Shown here: positions 52,083 through 60,366 of the stretch, piece after piece
Layout: the number at the start of each line of letters is the position of its first letter
How positions within the stretch are numbered: the stretch's first letter is position 1
Source of the DNA: Kiritimatiellota bacterium
Lineage (GTDB): Bacteria; Verrucomicrobiota; Kiritimatiellia; JAAZAB01
Assembly (NCBI GenBank): GCA_026398415.1
Contig: JAPLSY010000019.1
Location: 1 to 64,000 of the forward strand
DNA: 64,000 bases
Reading direction: 5' to 3'
Notes under the pieces: generated by a model
The model's database searches: none
What the model saw: only the letters and a program-made list of their open reading frames with translations
Told to the model about the DNA's origin: nothing
Translations under genes and position numbers: made by a program

Positions 52083-53380
52083 CGTTCTTCCCGCGGAACG
52101 ACGTTGATGGTGGAACCCTGGGGTTGGATTACGAGATTATTCGGGACCGTCGCGTAATTCGTGGCGTCCGTGATGGAAACGACATAGACCCGCACCTCGG
52201 TGTTAGTGTAATGGTCATATAACATTTTACCCGGAACGACAAATTCACTGAGGCCCATAATGTTGTTGCCGGTCTTGAGCCAGTCATAGGTATAACCCAG
52301 CTGGGTCCAGGGAAACGAATTCTGGGCATTGTTGGTCATACCGTAATTATGGCCTATAATTTCGCTTTGGAACCAGGCGCTGTAATTGGTGTTGATGGCG
52401 GCATAGGACGTGTTGGCACGGAACTCCACTTCGGCTTCCCGATCGGTAATTTCCGGGTCGCGCGAGGGCCGCAGCAAGTATTGCGGATCCACATAATATT
52501 CGACAATGGTATCGTTGGCGCCCGTGGCGGGCAAGCCCAGCAACTGTTTCAGCCGCAAGCAAAGATTTGTGCCGGCATAACTCCGGCAGAAATTTTTCAA
52601 CTCCGGCACAAGGGTCACCCAGGACTGCGAATTCGTAAACGTCGAATATTGGCCGACATGATAATAATGGGTGGCGGCATATGCGCTCATAAATGACGCG
52701 ACCAGCACCTCGCGGATACCGGTCGTAGTGTTGGTCCGCCAGATCAAATTGGTATTGTCCGCCGTGATATACGACAAATCCCTCTTGATTTTGCTGGCCA
52801 CTACATTGGAGGCGTTTACCATGGCATTGGAATACATGGTGGCCAGAATGTTGGTATCCGTGATTTCGGGATCCACGTGGGTCCAGACAACCCAATGAGC
52901 GGTAGCCGAATTATATACGGCTATTTCGGTTGTGCCGTCACCGTCATAATCCGCCGGCACGGGATTATAACCCGGCCCACCCAGGGTGGCGGGCGTGAGG
53001 GGCTGATAGCCGCTGGCCGAAAAACTGCCAAACCATTCCCCGGTGGCTTCGCAATACACGGTTGGATCGTTCTTGCCGTCACCATCGAAATCGCCCAGGA
53101 CCGGCTCGAATCCCGGCCCGCCCAGAATTGTACTGTTATCGGCATAGCCTTGGCCGGAGACCAGCACGCGCCATTCCCCGGAGTCAGGCTGGTACAGCGC
53201 CCAATCAACCAAGCCATCCCCGTCATAATCCGCCGAGACGCAAACGGCGCCTGCCCCGCCCCAAGTGAATTCGTTTTCTTCCAGAATCGAGCCAAACGCC
53301 GCCACCGAGCCGGCCAGCCAGCACCCCGTGAGCAACATACTGGCTATGCCCGCCTGCCCGCACAATTTTCCTGTATTCAT
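52079..53380 (-). CDS. Secreted FG-GAP repeat protein
   Basis: A 433-residue exported protein. After a signal peptide (MLLTGCWLAGSVAAFG) it has three FG-GAP units with calcium motifs (ADYDGDGLVDWALYQPDSGE, GDFDGDGKNDPTVY, ADYDGDGTTEIAVY), each ending in a Trp-rich strand pair, then about 250 residues of unknown fold. Such short propeller-like repeats are frequent in secreted proteins of PVC bacteria. Its 3' end overlaps the small gene at 51591-52082. A promoter candidate lies at 53432-53460. Confidence 0.8.
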   Translation of the reverse strand: MNTGKLCGQAGIASMLLTGCWLAGSVAAFGSILEENEFTWGGAGAVCVSADYDGDGLVDWALYQPDSGEWRVLVSGQGYADNSTILGGPGFEPVLGDFDGDGKNDPTVYCEATGEWFGSFSASGYQPLTPATLGGPGYNPVPADYDGDGTTEIAVYNSATAHWVVWTHVDPEITDTNILATMYSNAMVNASNVVASKIKRDLSYITADNTNLIWRTNTTTGIREVLVASFMSAYAATHYYHVGQYSTFTNSQSWVTLVPELKNFCRSYAGTNLCLRLKQLLGLPATGANDTIVEYYVDPQYLLRPSRDPEITDREAEVEFRANTSYAAINTNYSAWFQSEIIGHNYGMTNNAQNSFPWTQLGYTYDWLKTGNNIMGLSEFVVPGKMLYDHYTNTEVRVYVVSITDATNYATVPNNLVIQPQGSTINVVPREER

Positions 53381-53431
53381 ACCGCCTCCCTACTCATCAG
53401 GGTTTCAACTGATTTGCTGACACGTGGATAT

Positions 53432-53460
53432 AGAATACACCTTGACGCTAAAAAGGACAA
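53432..53460 (-). promoter_or_regulatory. Candidate promoter of the FG-GAP gene
   Basis: On the minus strand TTGTCC (53455-53460) is followed by a 17-nt spacer and TATTCT (53432-53437), each 4 of 6 matches to consensus. The predicted start leaves a leader of about 45 nt before the ATG at 53380. Confidence 0.35.
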
Positions 53461-53496
53461 TTAATTTTTCCTCGGTTGTACAATCTCATTTTCCCA

Positions 53497-53524
53497 TTGA
53501 TTCATTCGAACGGGACGATAAGAT
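53497..53524 (+). promoter_or_regulatory. Candidate promoter of the solute-binding protein gene
   Basis: TTGATT (53497-53502), a 16-nt spacer and TAAGAT (53519-53524), each with 4 of 6 consensus matches. The predicted start leaves a leader of about 50 nt before the ATG at 53580, with GAAAGGCAAGG as ribosome site. Confidence 0.35.
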
Positions 53525-53579
53525 AAAGAATTACCGGTAGAATTGGAAGTTCAACCTTTTAAACGAAAGGCAAGGGCGT

Positions 53580-54365
53580 ATGGACAAGTTTATGGCAGGC
53601 TTCATGGCGATATTGGCGCTGGGTATGGGCATCTTTTTTTCCGGGTGCAAGACCCTGCCGCTCTCCGGCGGCAGCAAGAATCCGACCCTGTATGTCGGTA
53701 TTACGCCGGATTGTCCCCCGATCATCTTCAAGAAGGGCAATCAAATCCTCGGCCTGGAGGCGGACTTGGCGCGCGAACTGGCCAGAACCATGGACCGCCC
53801 GCTCCAGTTTGTGGAAGTTCCCTGGGAACAGCAGATCAATTCGCTCCTGGCCGACAAGTTTGACGTCATCATGTCGGGCATGACCGTCACGCGCGAACGC
53901 CAGGTCCGTATCGCCTTCAGCGAGCCGTACCTTCAACAGGGTCAAATGGCCCTGATACGGCGCACGGACTTGGACCGGTTCGGCACTTCGCTAAAGGTTT
54001 GCAGCGCCAACGCCAATTTTGCCGTCCAGCGCAAGACCACCGGGGATATTTTTGTCCAGCAGGTCTGCCGTAACGCGGCCAGCGTGGGCAACTTGGATCC
54101 GGCCGACGCCGCCCAGGCAATCTGCTGCAAGATGATTGATATTTACATCCACGACGCGCCCATCATCGTATGGATGGCATCCGAGAATGAAGCGGATCTG
54201 ACCACGGTACCCATCCAGTCCCCCACGCAATCCATTGCCTGGGGCATCAAGAAGACCGATGCGGACCTGCAGGCCACCTTGAATCAAATCCTGGCGCAGT
54301 GGAAACAGGATGGCACGTTGGACCGCATCCGCCGGCGCTGGCTTCCCGATGATATTGTGAAATGA
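53580..54365 (+). CDS. Solute-binding lipoprotein, amino acid ABC type (SBP_bac_3)
   Basis: A 261-residue lipoprotein. The signal ends IFFSGC, with Cys lipidation. The mature part has the family opening YVGITPDCPPIIFKKGNQIL, the ligand-binding Asp/Arg pair in DVIMSGMTVTRERQVRIAFS and the late lobe with IAWGIKKTDADLQATLNQIL. Family 3 binding proteins usually bind polar amino acids. No permease or ATPase gene follows, so it would work with components encoded elsewhere or act as a sensor. Confidence 0.88.
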   Translation: MDKFMAGFMAILALGMGIFFSGCKTLPLSGGSKNPTLYVGITPDCPPIIFKKGNQILGLEADLARELARTMDRPLQFVEVPWEQQINSLLADKFDVIMSGMTVTRERQVRIAFSEPYLQQGQMALIRRTDLDRFGTSLKVCSANANFAVQRKTTGDIFVQQVCRNAASVGNLDPADAAQAICCKMIDIYIHDAPIIVWMASENEADLTTVPIQSPTQSIAWGIKKTDADLQATLNQILAQWKQDGTLDRIRRRWLPDDIVK

Positions 54366-54381
54366 ACCTTTTCGGCGGCCG

Positions 54382-54465
54382 CTACGATTTCTTCGTCAGG
54401 CGGAAGAACAGGATCAGCGCGACGACCAGGATCACCGGCACTAAGATCAGCCATAGATTGGACAT
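54382..54465 (-). CDS. Small single-pass membrane peptide (27 residues)
   Basis: A 27-codon frame MSNLWLILVPVILVVALILF then FRLTKKS, i.e. one transmembrane helix with a polar N-terminus and a basic C-terminus. A strong ribosome site (GAGGGAG) lies 7 nt upstream of the ATG at 54465. It lies 71 nt downstream of the GH4 gene on the same strand and converges on the solute-binding gene. It is shorter than standard gene-finder limits. Function unknown; coding is inferred from composition and the site, not from homology. Confidence 0.55.
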   Translation of the reverse strand: MSNLWLILVPVILVVALILFFRLTKKS

Positions 54466-54536
54466 AAGTTCACTCCCTCGTGTTGCCGAATAGAAAATAA
54501 ATCCGCCCGCCGCTCATCGAAAATCACGCTTTGAAT

Positions 54537-56060
54537 TTACTTCTTCGTTTTCATCGCCGCTTTGCGATGGGCTTCGGCTTTATCGGCGGCGGCCGCCGAT
54601 ATACGGGCTTTTTCAGCATGACGGGCCATTTCAGCAACCGTCTTGGTATGCATACGTGCGGCGCCTTTGAAATTTCGGCGGGTCTTTATAAGAGGACCGC
54701 GGGCCAGACGTTTTTTCGCTTCGGCAATAGCGCGTTTATATTGCGGCAGCCACTGCTCGCCAGCCACCAGCATCTCATCTGTCATCTGCCAGATCTCCGG
54801 CGGATCGCACACCGCGCCAACCAGGGCATCCATCATCATGGCCTGGCGCAGGAGGGTGTCGTCGCCATGCACCGCCGCTTCCACGGCCAGGCGTTGGACG
54901 CTGATACTGGCGTTGCAGACCGCGGCACAGCCCAGCGGCAGATCGCCGATGATCGGAATCGAAAGACCGTTGCGATCGACATATCCGGGAACTTCCACAA
55001 TGGCATCGGCCGGCAGATTGGTAAGGCAACCGCCATTCACCACGTTAAAATGGCCACGATAAATGCGGCCGGTCTCGAGACCTTCCATGATATAGGAACC
55101 ATGTTCATGTCCGCGCTGGTCAGGCGTGAACTTGAACGGTTTGGCTTTCAGCCAATTTGGGAAATCGGATTCGAACCAGTTGCGGCCTTCGGTGCAGATG
55201 CGCAAGTAGCCGCCGGTTTCGCCGTTGACCCAACTGCTCAGGTCAATCCATTTCCTGATATCCGCAAGGCGTTTACGGTACCACGGCACATACTCGCTCA
55301 GGTGTCCGTTGGACTCCGTGCTGTAATAACCGAACCGGCGCAGCATATCGATGCGCACTTTTTCGGATTTGCTAAGCTGGGCGTTTTGCTCGAAGGCTTC
55401 CAGGAGTTGACCCGTCATATCCCGGCCTTTGTGCTTTACCTGGATATACCAAGTCTGGTGATTGACCCCGGCGCAGACGATGTCAATTTCTTCGCGTTTC
55501 AGGCCGAGGGCCTGGGCAATCTGCCAATGACCGCCTTCGACGCCATGGCAGAGGCCGATGGTTTTGACGCCATAGCCGTATTTACAGCAGGCCCAGGTGT
55601 TCATCGCCATTGGATTGGCGTGATTGATGAAAACACACCCCGGGGCGCTGACTTCGCTGATATCCTTGCAGAACTCCAGAATTGCCGGAATACCGCGCTG
55701 GCCATACATGATGCCGCCGGCGCAGAGGGTATCGCCGACGCATTGATCAATCCCGTATTTAAGCGGAATATTAATATCAGTTTGGAAGCCTTCCAGTCCG
55801 CCGATGCGCACCACGCTGAAAACATAATTGGCGTTCTTCAACGCTGCGCGCCGGTTGGTCGTGGCGGCCAGGCGGGTCTTGAGACCGCTGGCCTCGATAT
55901 CGCGCTTGCAGAGCCGGTAGACCATATCGAGGTTGCGTTGACTGATGTCCGTAAAAGTGAACTCTACCGAATCTTTGAATTCGGGCACACACAGGATGTC
56001 GCGCAGGATGCCGCGCGTGAACCCGATGCTGCCGGCGCCAATGACCACTACTTTGATCAT
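54537..56060 (-). CDS. GH4-family NAD-dependent glycosidase
   Basis: A 507-residue GH4 enzyme. The NAD-binding start reads KVVVIGAGSIGFTRGILRD, INHANPMAMNTWACC near residue 145 holds a substrate Asn, and the metal Cys/His lie in LCHGVEGGHW near residue 173 and GVNHQTWY near residue 200. GH4 enzymes oxidise C3 of the sugar, eliminate the aglycone and need NAD and Mn2+. The CHGV motif differs from CHSV (alpha-galactosidases) and CHEV (alpha-glucosidases), so the sugar is uncertain; alpha-galacturonidase is possible. The C-terminal 25 residues form an Ala/Lys-rich basic tail that is not part of the usual fold. Confidence 0.87.
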   Translation of the reverse strand: MIKVVVIGAGSIGFTRGILRDILCVPEFKDSVEFTFTDISQRNLDMVYRLCKRDIEASGLKTRLAATTNRRAALKNANYVFSVVRIGGLEGFQTDINIPLKYGIDQCVGDTLCAGGIMYGQRGIPAILEFCKDISEVSAPGCVFINHANPMAMNTWACCKYGYGVKTIGLCHGVEGGHWQIAQALGLKREEIDIVCAGVNHQTWYIQVKHKGRDMTGQLLEAFEQNAQLSKSEKVRIDMLRRFGYYSTESNGHLSEYVPWYRKRLADIRKWIDLSSWVNGETGGYLRICTEGRNWFESDFPNWLKAKPFKFTPDQRGHEHGSYIMEGLETGRIYRGHFNVVNGGCLTNLPADAIVEVPGYVDRNGLSIPIIGDLPLGCAAVCNASISVQRLAVEAAVHGDDTLLRQAMMMDALVGAVCDPPEIWQMTDEMLVAGEQWLPQYKRAIAEAKKRLARGPLIKTRRNFKGAARMHTKTVAEMARHAEKARISAAAADKAEAHRKAAMKTKK

Positions 56061-56282
56061 ATCTGCTTTCCCTTTCTTAATTTTAAACCCGCAAACGCCA
56101 AAAATAATCCACTCTTAAACAGAGCGCGTGTGAGAGTAAGCGCATAAAATGCAATGAAACGCAAGCTAAAATACGGATGAGCGGGGATGCCGGACAACTG
56201 GATTGCGCCTCGTACTTCATTTGCCCGATTGGCTTTCTTGATATCGCCCTCAGTAATGGCCGGTTTTTATTTGGAATAACAC

Positions 56283-56311
56283 TTGCCAAGCGGGGGCTTT
56301 CGTATTATTAA
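56283..56311 (+). promoter_or_regulatory. Candidate promoter of efp
   Basis: TTGCCA (56283-56288, 5 of 6), a 17-nt spacer and TATTAA (56306-56311, 4 of 6). The start would lie about 40 nt before the ATG at 56358. The rest of the 297-nt gap from 56061 shows no gene or clear repeat. Confidence 0.4.
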
Positions 56312-56357
56312 AGGCATCCTCCAGGTAAAAACCGACAACCAAATCAGGAGTGGTATC

Positions 56358-56921
56358 ATGTATTCTGCATCGGATTTACGCAAAGGTTTGCGCGTTGAGA
56401 TTGACGGCGTGCCGTATGTCATTGCCGACTTCAATTTTGTGAAACCAGGCAAGGGCGCCTCCATTTACAACTGCCGGCTGAAAAACATGATCACGGGCGC
56501 CACGCTGACGCGCAGTTACCGATCCAACGACACACTGAATGAGCCTAAACTGGAAGAGCGCACCATGCGCTATTCCTACAAGGATGGCGACGAGTACGTG
56601 TTCCTTGATAAGAATTTCGAGCAGTTGACTGTCCGGGCGGAGGTACTGGGCGATAATCGCTTCCTCCTCGTGGAAGAGATTGAGGTTGATATCCTGATTC
56701 ACAACGATGTGCCTATTGGCGTGGAATTGCCGACGTTCGTTGAAAAAACCATCGTCGAAACGGAACCCGGCGCGCGCGGCAATACCGCCACCAACGTCCT
56801 TAAGCCGGCCAAAATCGAGGGCGGCTACGAAATCCAGGTGCCGCTTTTCATCAACCAGGGCGATGTAATCCGTATCGATACGCGCACCGGCGGCTATAGC
56901 GACCGCGTTCGCACGGCCTAA
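56358..56921 (+). CDS. efp: Translation elongation factor P
   Basis: A 187-residue three-domain factor that relieves ribosome stalling at polyproline. The N-terminal KOW-like domain has the modified Lys in VKPGKGAS (Lys32), the middle OB domain follows, and the C-terminal domain contains GYEIQVPLFINQGDVIRIDT near residue 155. Length and domain order match EF-P. The ATG at 56358 follows CAGGAG; the frame runs upstream to 56283. The downstream gene epmA encodes the enzyme that would lysylate Lys32. Confidence 0.96.
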   Translation: MYSASDLRKGLRVEIDGVPYVIADFNFVKPGKGASIYNCRLKNMITGATLTRSYRSNDTLNEPKLEERTMRYSYKDGDEYVFLDKNFEQLTVRAEVLGDNRFLLVEEIEVDILIHNDVPIGVELPTFVEKTIVETEPGARGNTATNVLKPAKIEGGYEIQVPLFINQGDVIRIDTRTGGYSDRVRTA

Positions 56922-56923
56922 AT

Positions 56924-56959
56924 CGGACGACAGACGACGGATGGCAGACGACGGACCGG
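56924..56959. repeat. Low-complexity word repeat after efp
   Basis: The string cggacgacagacgacggatggcagacgacggaccgg consists of near-copies of gacgacgga/gacgacagac and resembles the string at 5421-5454. It lies just after the efp stop in the 182-nt gap before epmA. Confidence 0.55.
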
Positions 56960-57036
56960 AAAAATCATACCATGTTGCCGGCCATATCTTCATTCGATAA
57001 AGCATCCGTATACAAAGCCTGAACTCTCCGCCATTT

Positions 57037-57064
57037 GATGTTGGATGTTCAGTGTTCGATGTTT
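57037..57064. repeat. Low-complexity word repeat before epmA
   Basis: The string is built of near-copies of gatgttggatgttc/agtgttcgatgtt. On the minus strand it encodes the run SNTEHPTSN, which belongs to a word family I associate from memory with PVC and related genomes. It lies 40 nt before the epmA start. Confidence 0.55.
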
Positions 57065-57103
57065 TTTTAGTAGCGGGTATAACCTGCGTTGGAATAATGT
57101 ATC

Positions 57104-58024
57104 GTGTCTGGCTCTTCTCCATTATCCCGGTTCCAACCGGTACTGGCTCTGCGCTCTCGCATCCTGCGAGCTATTCGGCAATTTTTCGACGCGCGGGGTT
57201 TTCTGGAGGTGGAAACACCCGTCCGGATTGCCGCGCCCGCTCTGGAACTGCACATTGACGCCATGCCCTCCGGCGACGCCTGGTTGCGCACCTCGCCGGA
57301 ACTGCACATGAAGCGTTTGCTGGCCGCCGGCTGTGAGCGCGTGTACCAGCTTGGCCCCTGTTTCCGGCAGGGCGAACGCGGTGAGCGGCATAACCCCGAA
57401 TTCACCCTGCTGGAGTGGTATCGCACGAACGCCGATTACCGGGATATCCTGGCCGAGACCAAGGCCCTCATCGCGGCCGTGGCCGAAGCGGCGCTGGGCC
57501 GCACCTGGATTGATTTTTCCCGGACCCATATCGAGTTGATGCCGGTCTGGGAAGTGCTGACCGTGACAGAGGCGTTCAAGACATTTGCCGGCTGGAATCC
57601 GGTTGAGTATTTTGACGCCGACCGTTTCGATCTGGATATGGTCAACAAGGTGGAGCCCAATCTGCCGACCGCCTGCCCCGTGGTGCTGATGGATTATCCC
57701 GCGGCCGTGGCGGCGCTGGCGCGCCGCAAGCCGGAAGACCCGCGCGTGGCCGAACGTTGGGAACTGTATATCGGCGGGATCGAGATCGCCAACGCGTTCA
57801 GCGAACTCACCGACCCGGCGGAACAACGCAAGCGATTCGAAGCCTGCGCCGTAGAGCGCCGCGCCCTGGGCAAACCCGTGTATCCGCTGGACGAATATTT
57901 TATGGCGGCCCTGGAATCCGGCCTGCCACCCGCTGCCGGCATTGCGCTCGGCGTGGACCGGCTGGTCATGCTGTTGGCCGGCGCCACTTCCCTGGACGGC
58001 GTGTTACCGTTCCGGGACCCTTGA
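57104..58024 (+). CDS. epmA: EF-P lysyltransferase EpmA (GenX)
   Basis: A 306-residue class II aminoacyl-tRNA-synthetase paralogue that attaches (R)-beta-lysine to EF-P. Class II motifs are visible: RQFFDARGFLEVETPVR (motif 1), CFRQGERGERHNPEFTLLEW (motif 2) and GIALGVDRLVMLLAGA (motif 3). It lacks the tRNA anticodon-binding domain of LysRS, as in EpmA. The start is a GTG at 57104 with a weak ribosome site. The gene is 182 nt after efp. EpmB (lysine 2,3-aminomutase) is not in the window. Confidence 0.93.
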   Translation: MSGSSPLSRFQPVLALRSRILRAIRQFFDARGFLEVETPVRIAAPALELHIDAMPSGDAWLRTSPELHMKRLLAAGCERVYQLGPCFRQGERGERHNPEFTLLEWYRTNADYRDILAETKALIAAVAEAALGRTWIDFSRTHIELMPVWEVLTVTEAFKTFAGWNPVEYFDADRFDLDMVNKVEPNLPTACPVVLMDYPAAVAALARRKPEDPRVAERWELYIGGIEIANAFSELTDPAEQRKRFEACAVERRALGKPVYPLDEYFMAALESGLPPAAGIALGVDRLVMLLAGATSLDGVLPFRDP

Positions 58025-58029
58025 CTGGG

Positions 58030-58911
58030 TTAAAAGAAAATCGGGTTGCTCCACGCCATTTTTCCCGAGGCACTGACTAATTCGATCCGGACGTATCTTT
58101 TACCCTTTGGCGCGGTCCAGACGGCGTTGGTCAGACTTTTCATAGCCGTCGAAATACTGCATCCTTCGTTACGGTTGGTGATAAAGTTAATGCGCGCGAC
58201 CGGCGAACAGGTAACTTTAATTTCCCGGCCGCGAATGACAATGGATTTGATTTCCGGCCCTTGCGAGGAATAAAAACTTCCGTTGCGGATAGCCGACAGG
58301 ATTGTCGCAGGGGTGCAGTTCCTGGCCTTGACCATGATCCAACCGCCGGCAATGTCGGAACGGGCGTGTGCATCATCAACTGCAAAGCCTAAAACACGGT
58401 GTCCGGCATCCAGCAGGTCATCCCAGTGGACGGATGAATACCCCTTTGCAATTCCTCGGTCACAGACTTTATTATAGACCTCCACTCCCGGACAAGTTAA
58501 ACCTCCCTGATAAACACACTTATGACTGGGAACCCCGCACCAGTAAGGATGCGCCAAAATTATAAATGCGCCTTCCCGCCGGGCCCGCGCAAGCACTTGC
58601 ATAGGAGAGCGACATGACCCCGCGGCCCATTCTTTTTTAAGTCCCAGGCAGACAAAATGATATTCATAGCCTTTATACCTTTGAGAAAAGTGGATTTCTT
58701 CGGCCGGAATCAAAAGCGGTTTTCTGATTGTTTGATCGGGCACGGTGCGTTTCTCGTGGTCGGTAAGAAACACAAAATCATAACCATGCCGTTTATATTC
58801 CGACGCTATTTCCGCGGGTGTGCAAACCCCGTCGGAAGCGGTGGTATGGGTGTGAGTGTTGCCCTTGAGCCAGATGCCCTTGGCGTGCCACATGTTGCTG
58901 TTAGTCTTCAT
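58030..58911 (-). CDS. PHP-domain metal hydrolase
   Basis: A 293-residue protein with the PHP phosphoesterase motifs: NTHTHTTASDG near residue 18 (two metal His), FLTDHEK near residue 48, IPAEEIHF near residue 68, IILAHPYW near residue 117 and GFAVDDAHA near residue 175. The last 70 residues are a beta-rich extra domain. Members hydrolyse phosphate esters. Its ATG overlaps the upstream XRE-cupin stop by 11 nt, so both are in one operon. Confidence 0.85.
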   Translation of the reverse strand: MKTNSNMWHAKGIWLKGNTHTHTTASDGVCTPAEIASEYKRHGYDFVFLTDHEKRTVPDQTIRKPLLIPAEEIHFSQRYKGYEYHFVCLGLKKEWAAGSCRSPMQVLARARREGAFIILAHPYWCGVPSHKCVYQGGLTCPGVEVYNKVCDRGIAKGYSSVHWDDLLDAGHRVLGFAVDDAHARSDIAGGWIMVKARNCTPATILSAIRNGSFYSSQGPEIKSIVIRGREIKVTCSPVARINFITNRNEGCSISTAMKSLTNAVWTAPKGKRYVRIELVSASGKMAWSNPIFF

Positions 58912-59512
58912 GATTGCCTTTCGTATTATGTTGTTTTAACAGATAGATCACCAATAATTCGGCGGAGGATTTTGTCAGGTTCAGGGGGACATGCGGCACG
59001 TGTCCGTCAAAATATAAAACATCGCCGGCAGAGAGCCGGAATTCTTCTTTCCCGGCAATAAATCGAATTTCCCCCTTGAGCATGAAAATGAATTCGTCAC
59101 CGTCCGTTGTCACCGGTTTGCGTTTCGCGCCGGGCGCAAGCGTCAGCACAAACGATTCAAACCCGATATTGCCGAGGGGCCGGGCCAACAGCGTCGCATA
59201 TTTAAATCCTCTCGATTTTTCCCGCTTAACCGGAACCCGGCAAGCGGCCCGCACAAGCTGATGGGGCGAGGACTTTTCGGCGCCAACGTTTTTAACGAGG
59301 TTTTCAATGCCAATATTCAGGCTCCGCGCGATGGCGGCCAGCACCGGCAGGGAAGGCAAGGTCCGGAAGTTTTCGATTTTTGACAGCAATCCTTTTGAAA
59401 TGCCCGTGCGCCGCGCAATATCGGACAAGGTTAATTCCCGTTTCCTCCGGGCTTGACGGATGTTCAAGCCGATATTAAAGAGCGAATTATCGGCCGGTAG
59501 ATTTTTGCGCAT
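58901..59512 (-). CDS. XRE-type HTH/cupin regulator
   Basis: A 203-residue regulator: residues of about 12-68 are an XRE helix-turn-helix (IRQARRKRELTLSDIARRTG then ISKGLLSKIENFRTLPSLPV), residues of about 115-190 are a cupin sensor (SAGDVLYFDGHVPHVPLNLT). The ATG at 59512 overlaps the transporter stop (TGATG) and is preceded by GGGAG; the longer open frame upstream is shadow. Such regulators often control the neighbouring transporter and metabolic genes. Confidence 0.9.
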   Translation of the reverse strand: MRKNLPADNSLFNIGLNIRQARRKRELTLSDIARRTGISKGLLSKIENFRTLPSLPVLAAIARSLNIGIENLVKNVGAEKSSPHQLVRAACRVPVKREKSRGFKYATLLARPLGNIGFESFVLTLAPGAKRKPVTTDGDEFIFMLKGEIRFIAGKEEFRLSAGDVLYFDGHVPHVPLNLTKSSAELLVIYLLKQHNTKGNHED

Positions 59513-60366
59513 CAGCGATTTACTCCCATAAGCAAGATACAAACCATGGCAAGCGCTATACCCAGGCATTTTCGGGAAGTCAACGGCTCTTTGATGACGA
59601 CAATGCCGGCCAGGGCGGTCAAGGCAAAACTCATTTGCGTGACCGGCAAAACGAGGCTCGCATCGCCATATTTCAAAGCCAGCATCATAAACAAGACAAT
59701 ACCGCAAACCAGCGCCCCCGAAAGCGCGCCATAGGCCAGCGTGGCTGGCGGAATGCGCCATTTCTTCTGATCCACCGCGAAATGGCAGATTATGCCCCCA
59801 ATAATCCAGATAAAGCCGTTGATTACCAACAACCCATATTCATTGGCTCCGTTTAATAGTCCCGCTTTATAACTGAGTCCCATGCCCGCGCGCAAAAAAC
59901 TGGCCAGCACCGTCAGCCAAATTGCAAATGAAAATACGAATGCCGATGCCGATTTCCGGGATGGCCATGAGAAAAGCCATATCGCTGCAACGCCGGTGGC
60001 AATGGCCGTCAGGCGCGGCGCCGTTACCGGTTCTTTGAAGAGGATGAATGCTAAAAGCGCGGCCGGCACGAGATTCAGACGGTAAATTGTGGCACAGATG
60101 CCCACATCCTCTTTGGCTAACAATTTCACTAACAATATATTGGCGCAAATCGAAAAAACGCCGGATATGATCCCCCATGCGGCCGTCTTATAATCCAGCA
60201 AGCAGACAAACGACGGCAGGCAGACCATGAAAACACCGGCCCAAACAACGCCGATGATGGCTAAATAGGATCCTGTCGAGTCGTGCCGGCGGGCGTACAG
60301 CTTAAAAACAAAATCATTCGCCGCCGCGCAAACCATGCTGACCAATGCCAAAAGAAGCACCTGCAT
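59512..60366 (-). CDS. EamA/DMT-family transporter
   Basis: A 284-residue integral membrane protein with about ten hydrophobic segments in two EamA repeats (LVSMVCAAANDFVFKLYARR and VLASFLRAGMGLSYKAGLLN). The ends of each half show the usual FKEPVTAPRLTAIATGV and IKEPLTSRKCLGIALAM. The ATG at 60366 follows CCGGAG; the longer frame to 60477 lacks a site. The substrate is unknown, an amino acid, sugar or drug-like metabolite is typical. Confidence 0.87.
   Translation of the reverse strand: MQVLLLALVSMVCAAANDFVFKLYARRHDSTGSYLAIIGVVWAGVFMVCLPSFVCLLDYKTAAWGIISGVFSICANILLVKLLAKEDVGICATIYRLNLVPAALLAFILFKEPVTAPRLTAIATGVAAIWLFSWPSRKSASAFVFSFAIWLTVLASFLRAGMGLSYKAGLLNGANEYGLLVINGFIWIIGGIICHFAVDQKKWRIPPATLAYGALSGALVCGIVLFMMLALKYGDASLVLPVTQMSFALTALAGIVVIKEPLTSRKCLGIALAMVCILLMGVNR

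Noticed and set aside
54531..56147. 538-codon plus-strand frame opposite GH4
   Set aside because: Antisense shadow; GH4 motifs and start signals are on the minus strand.
56376..57122. Minus-strand frame across efp and the word repeats
   Set aside because: It reads through efp antisense; its first part is only the translated intergenic repeats.
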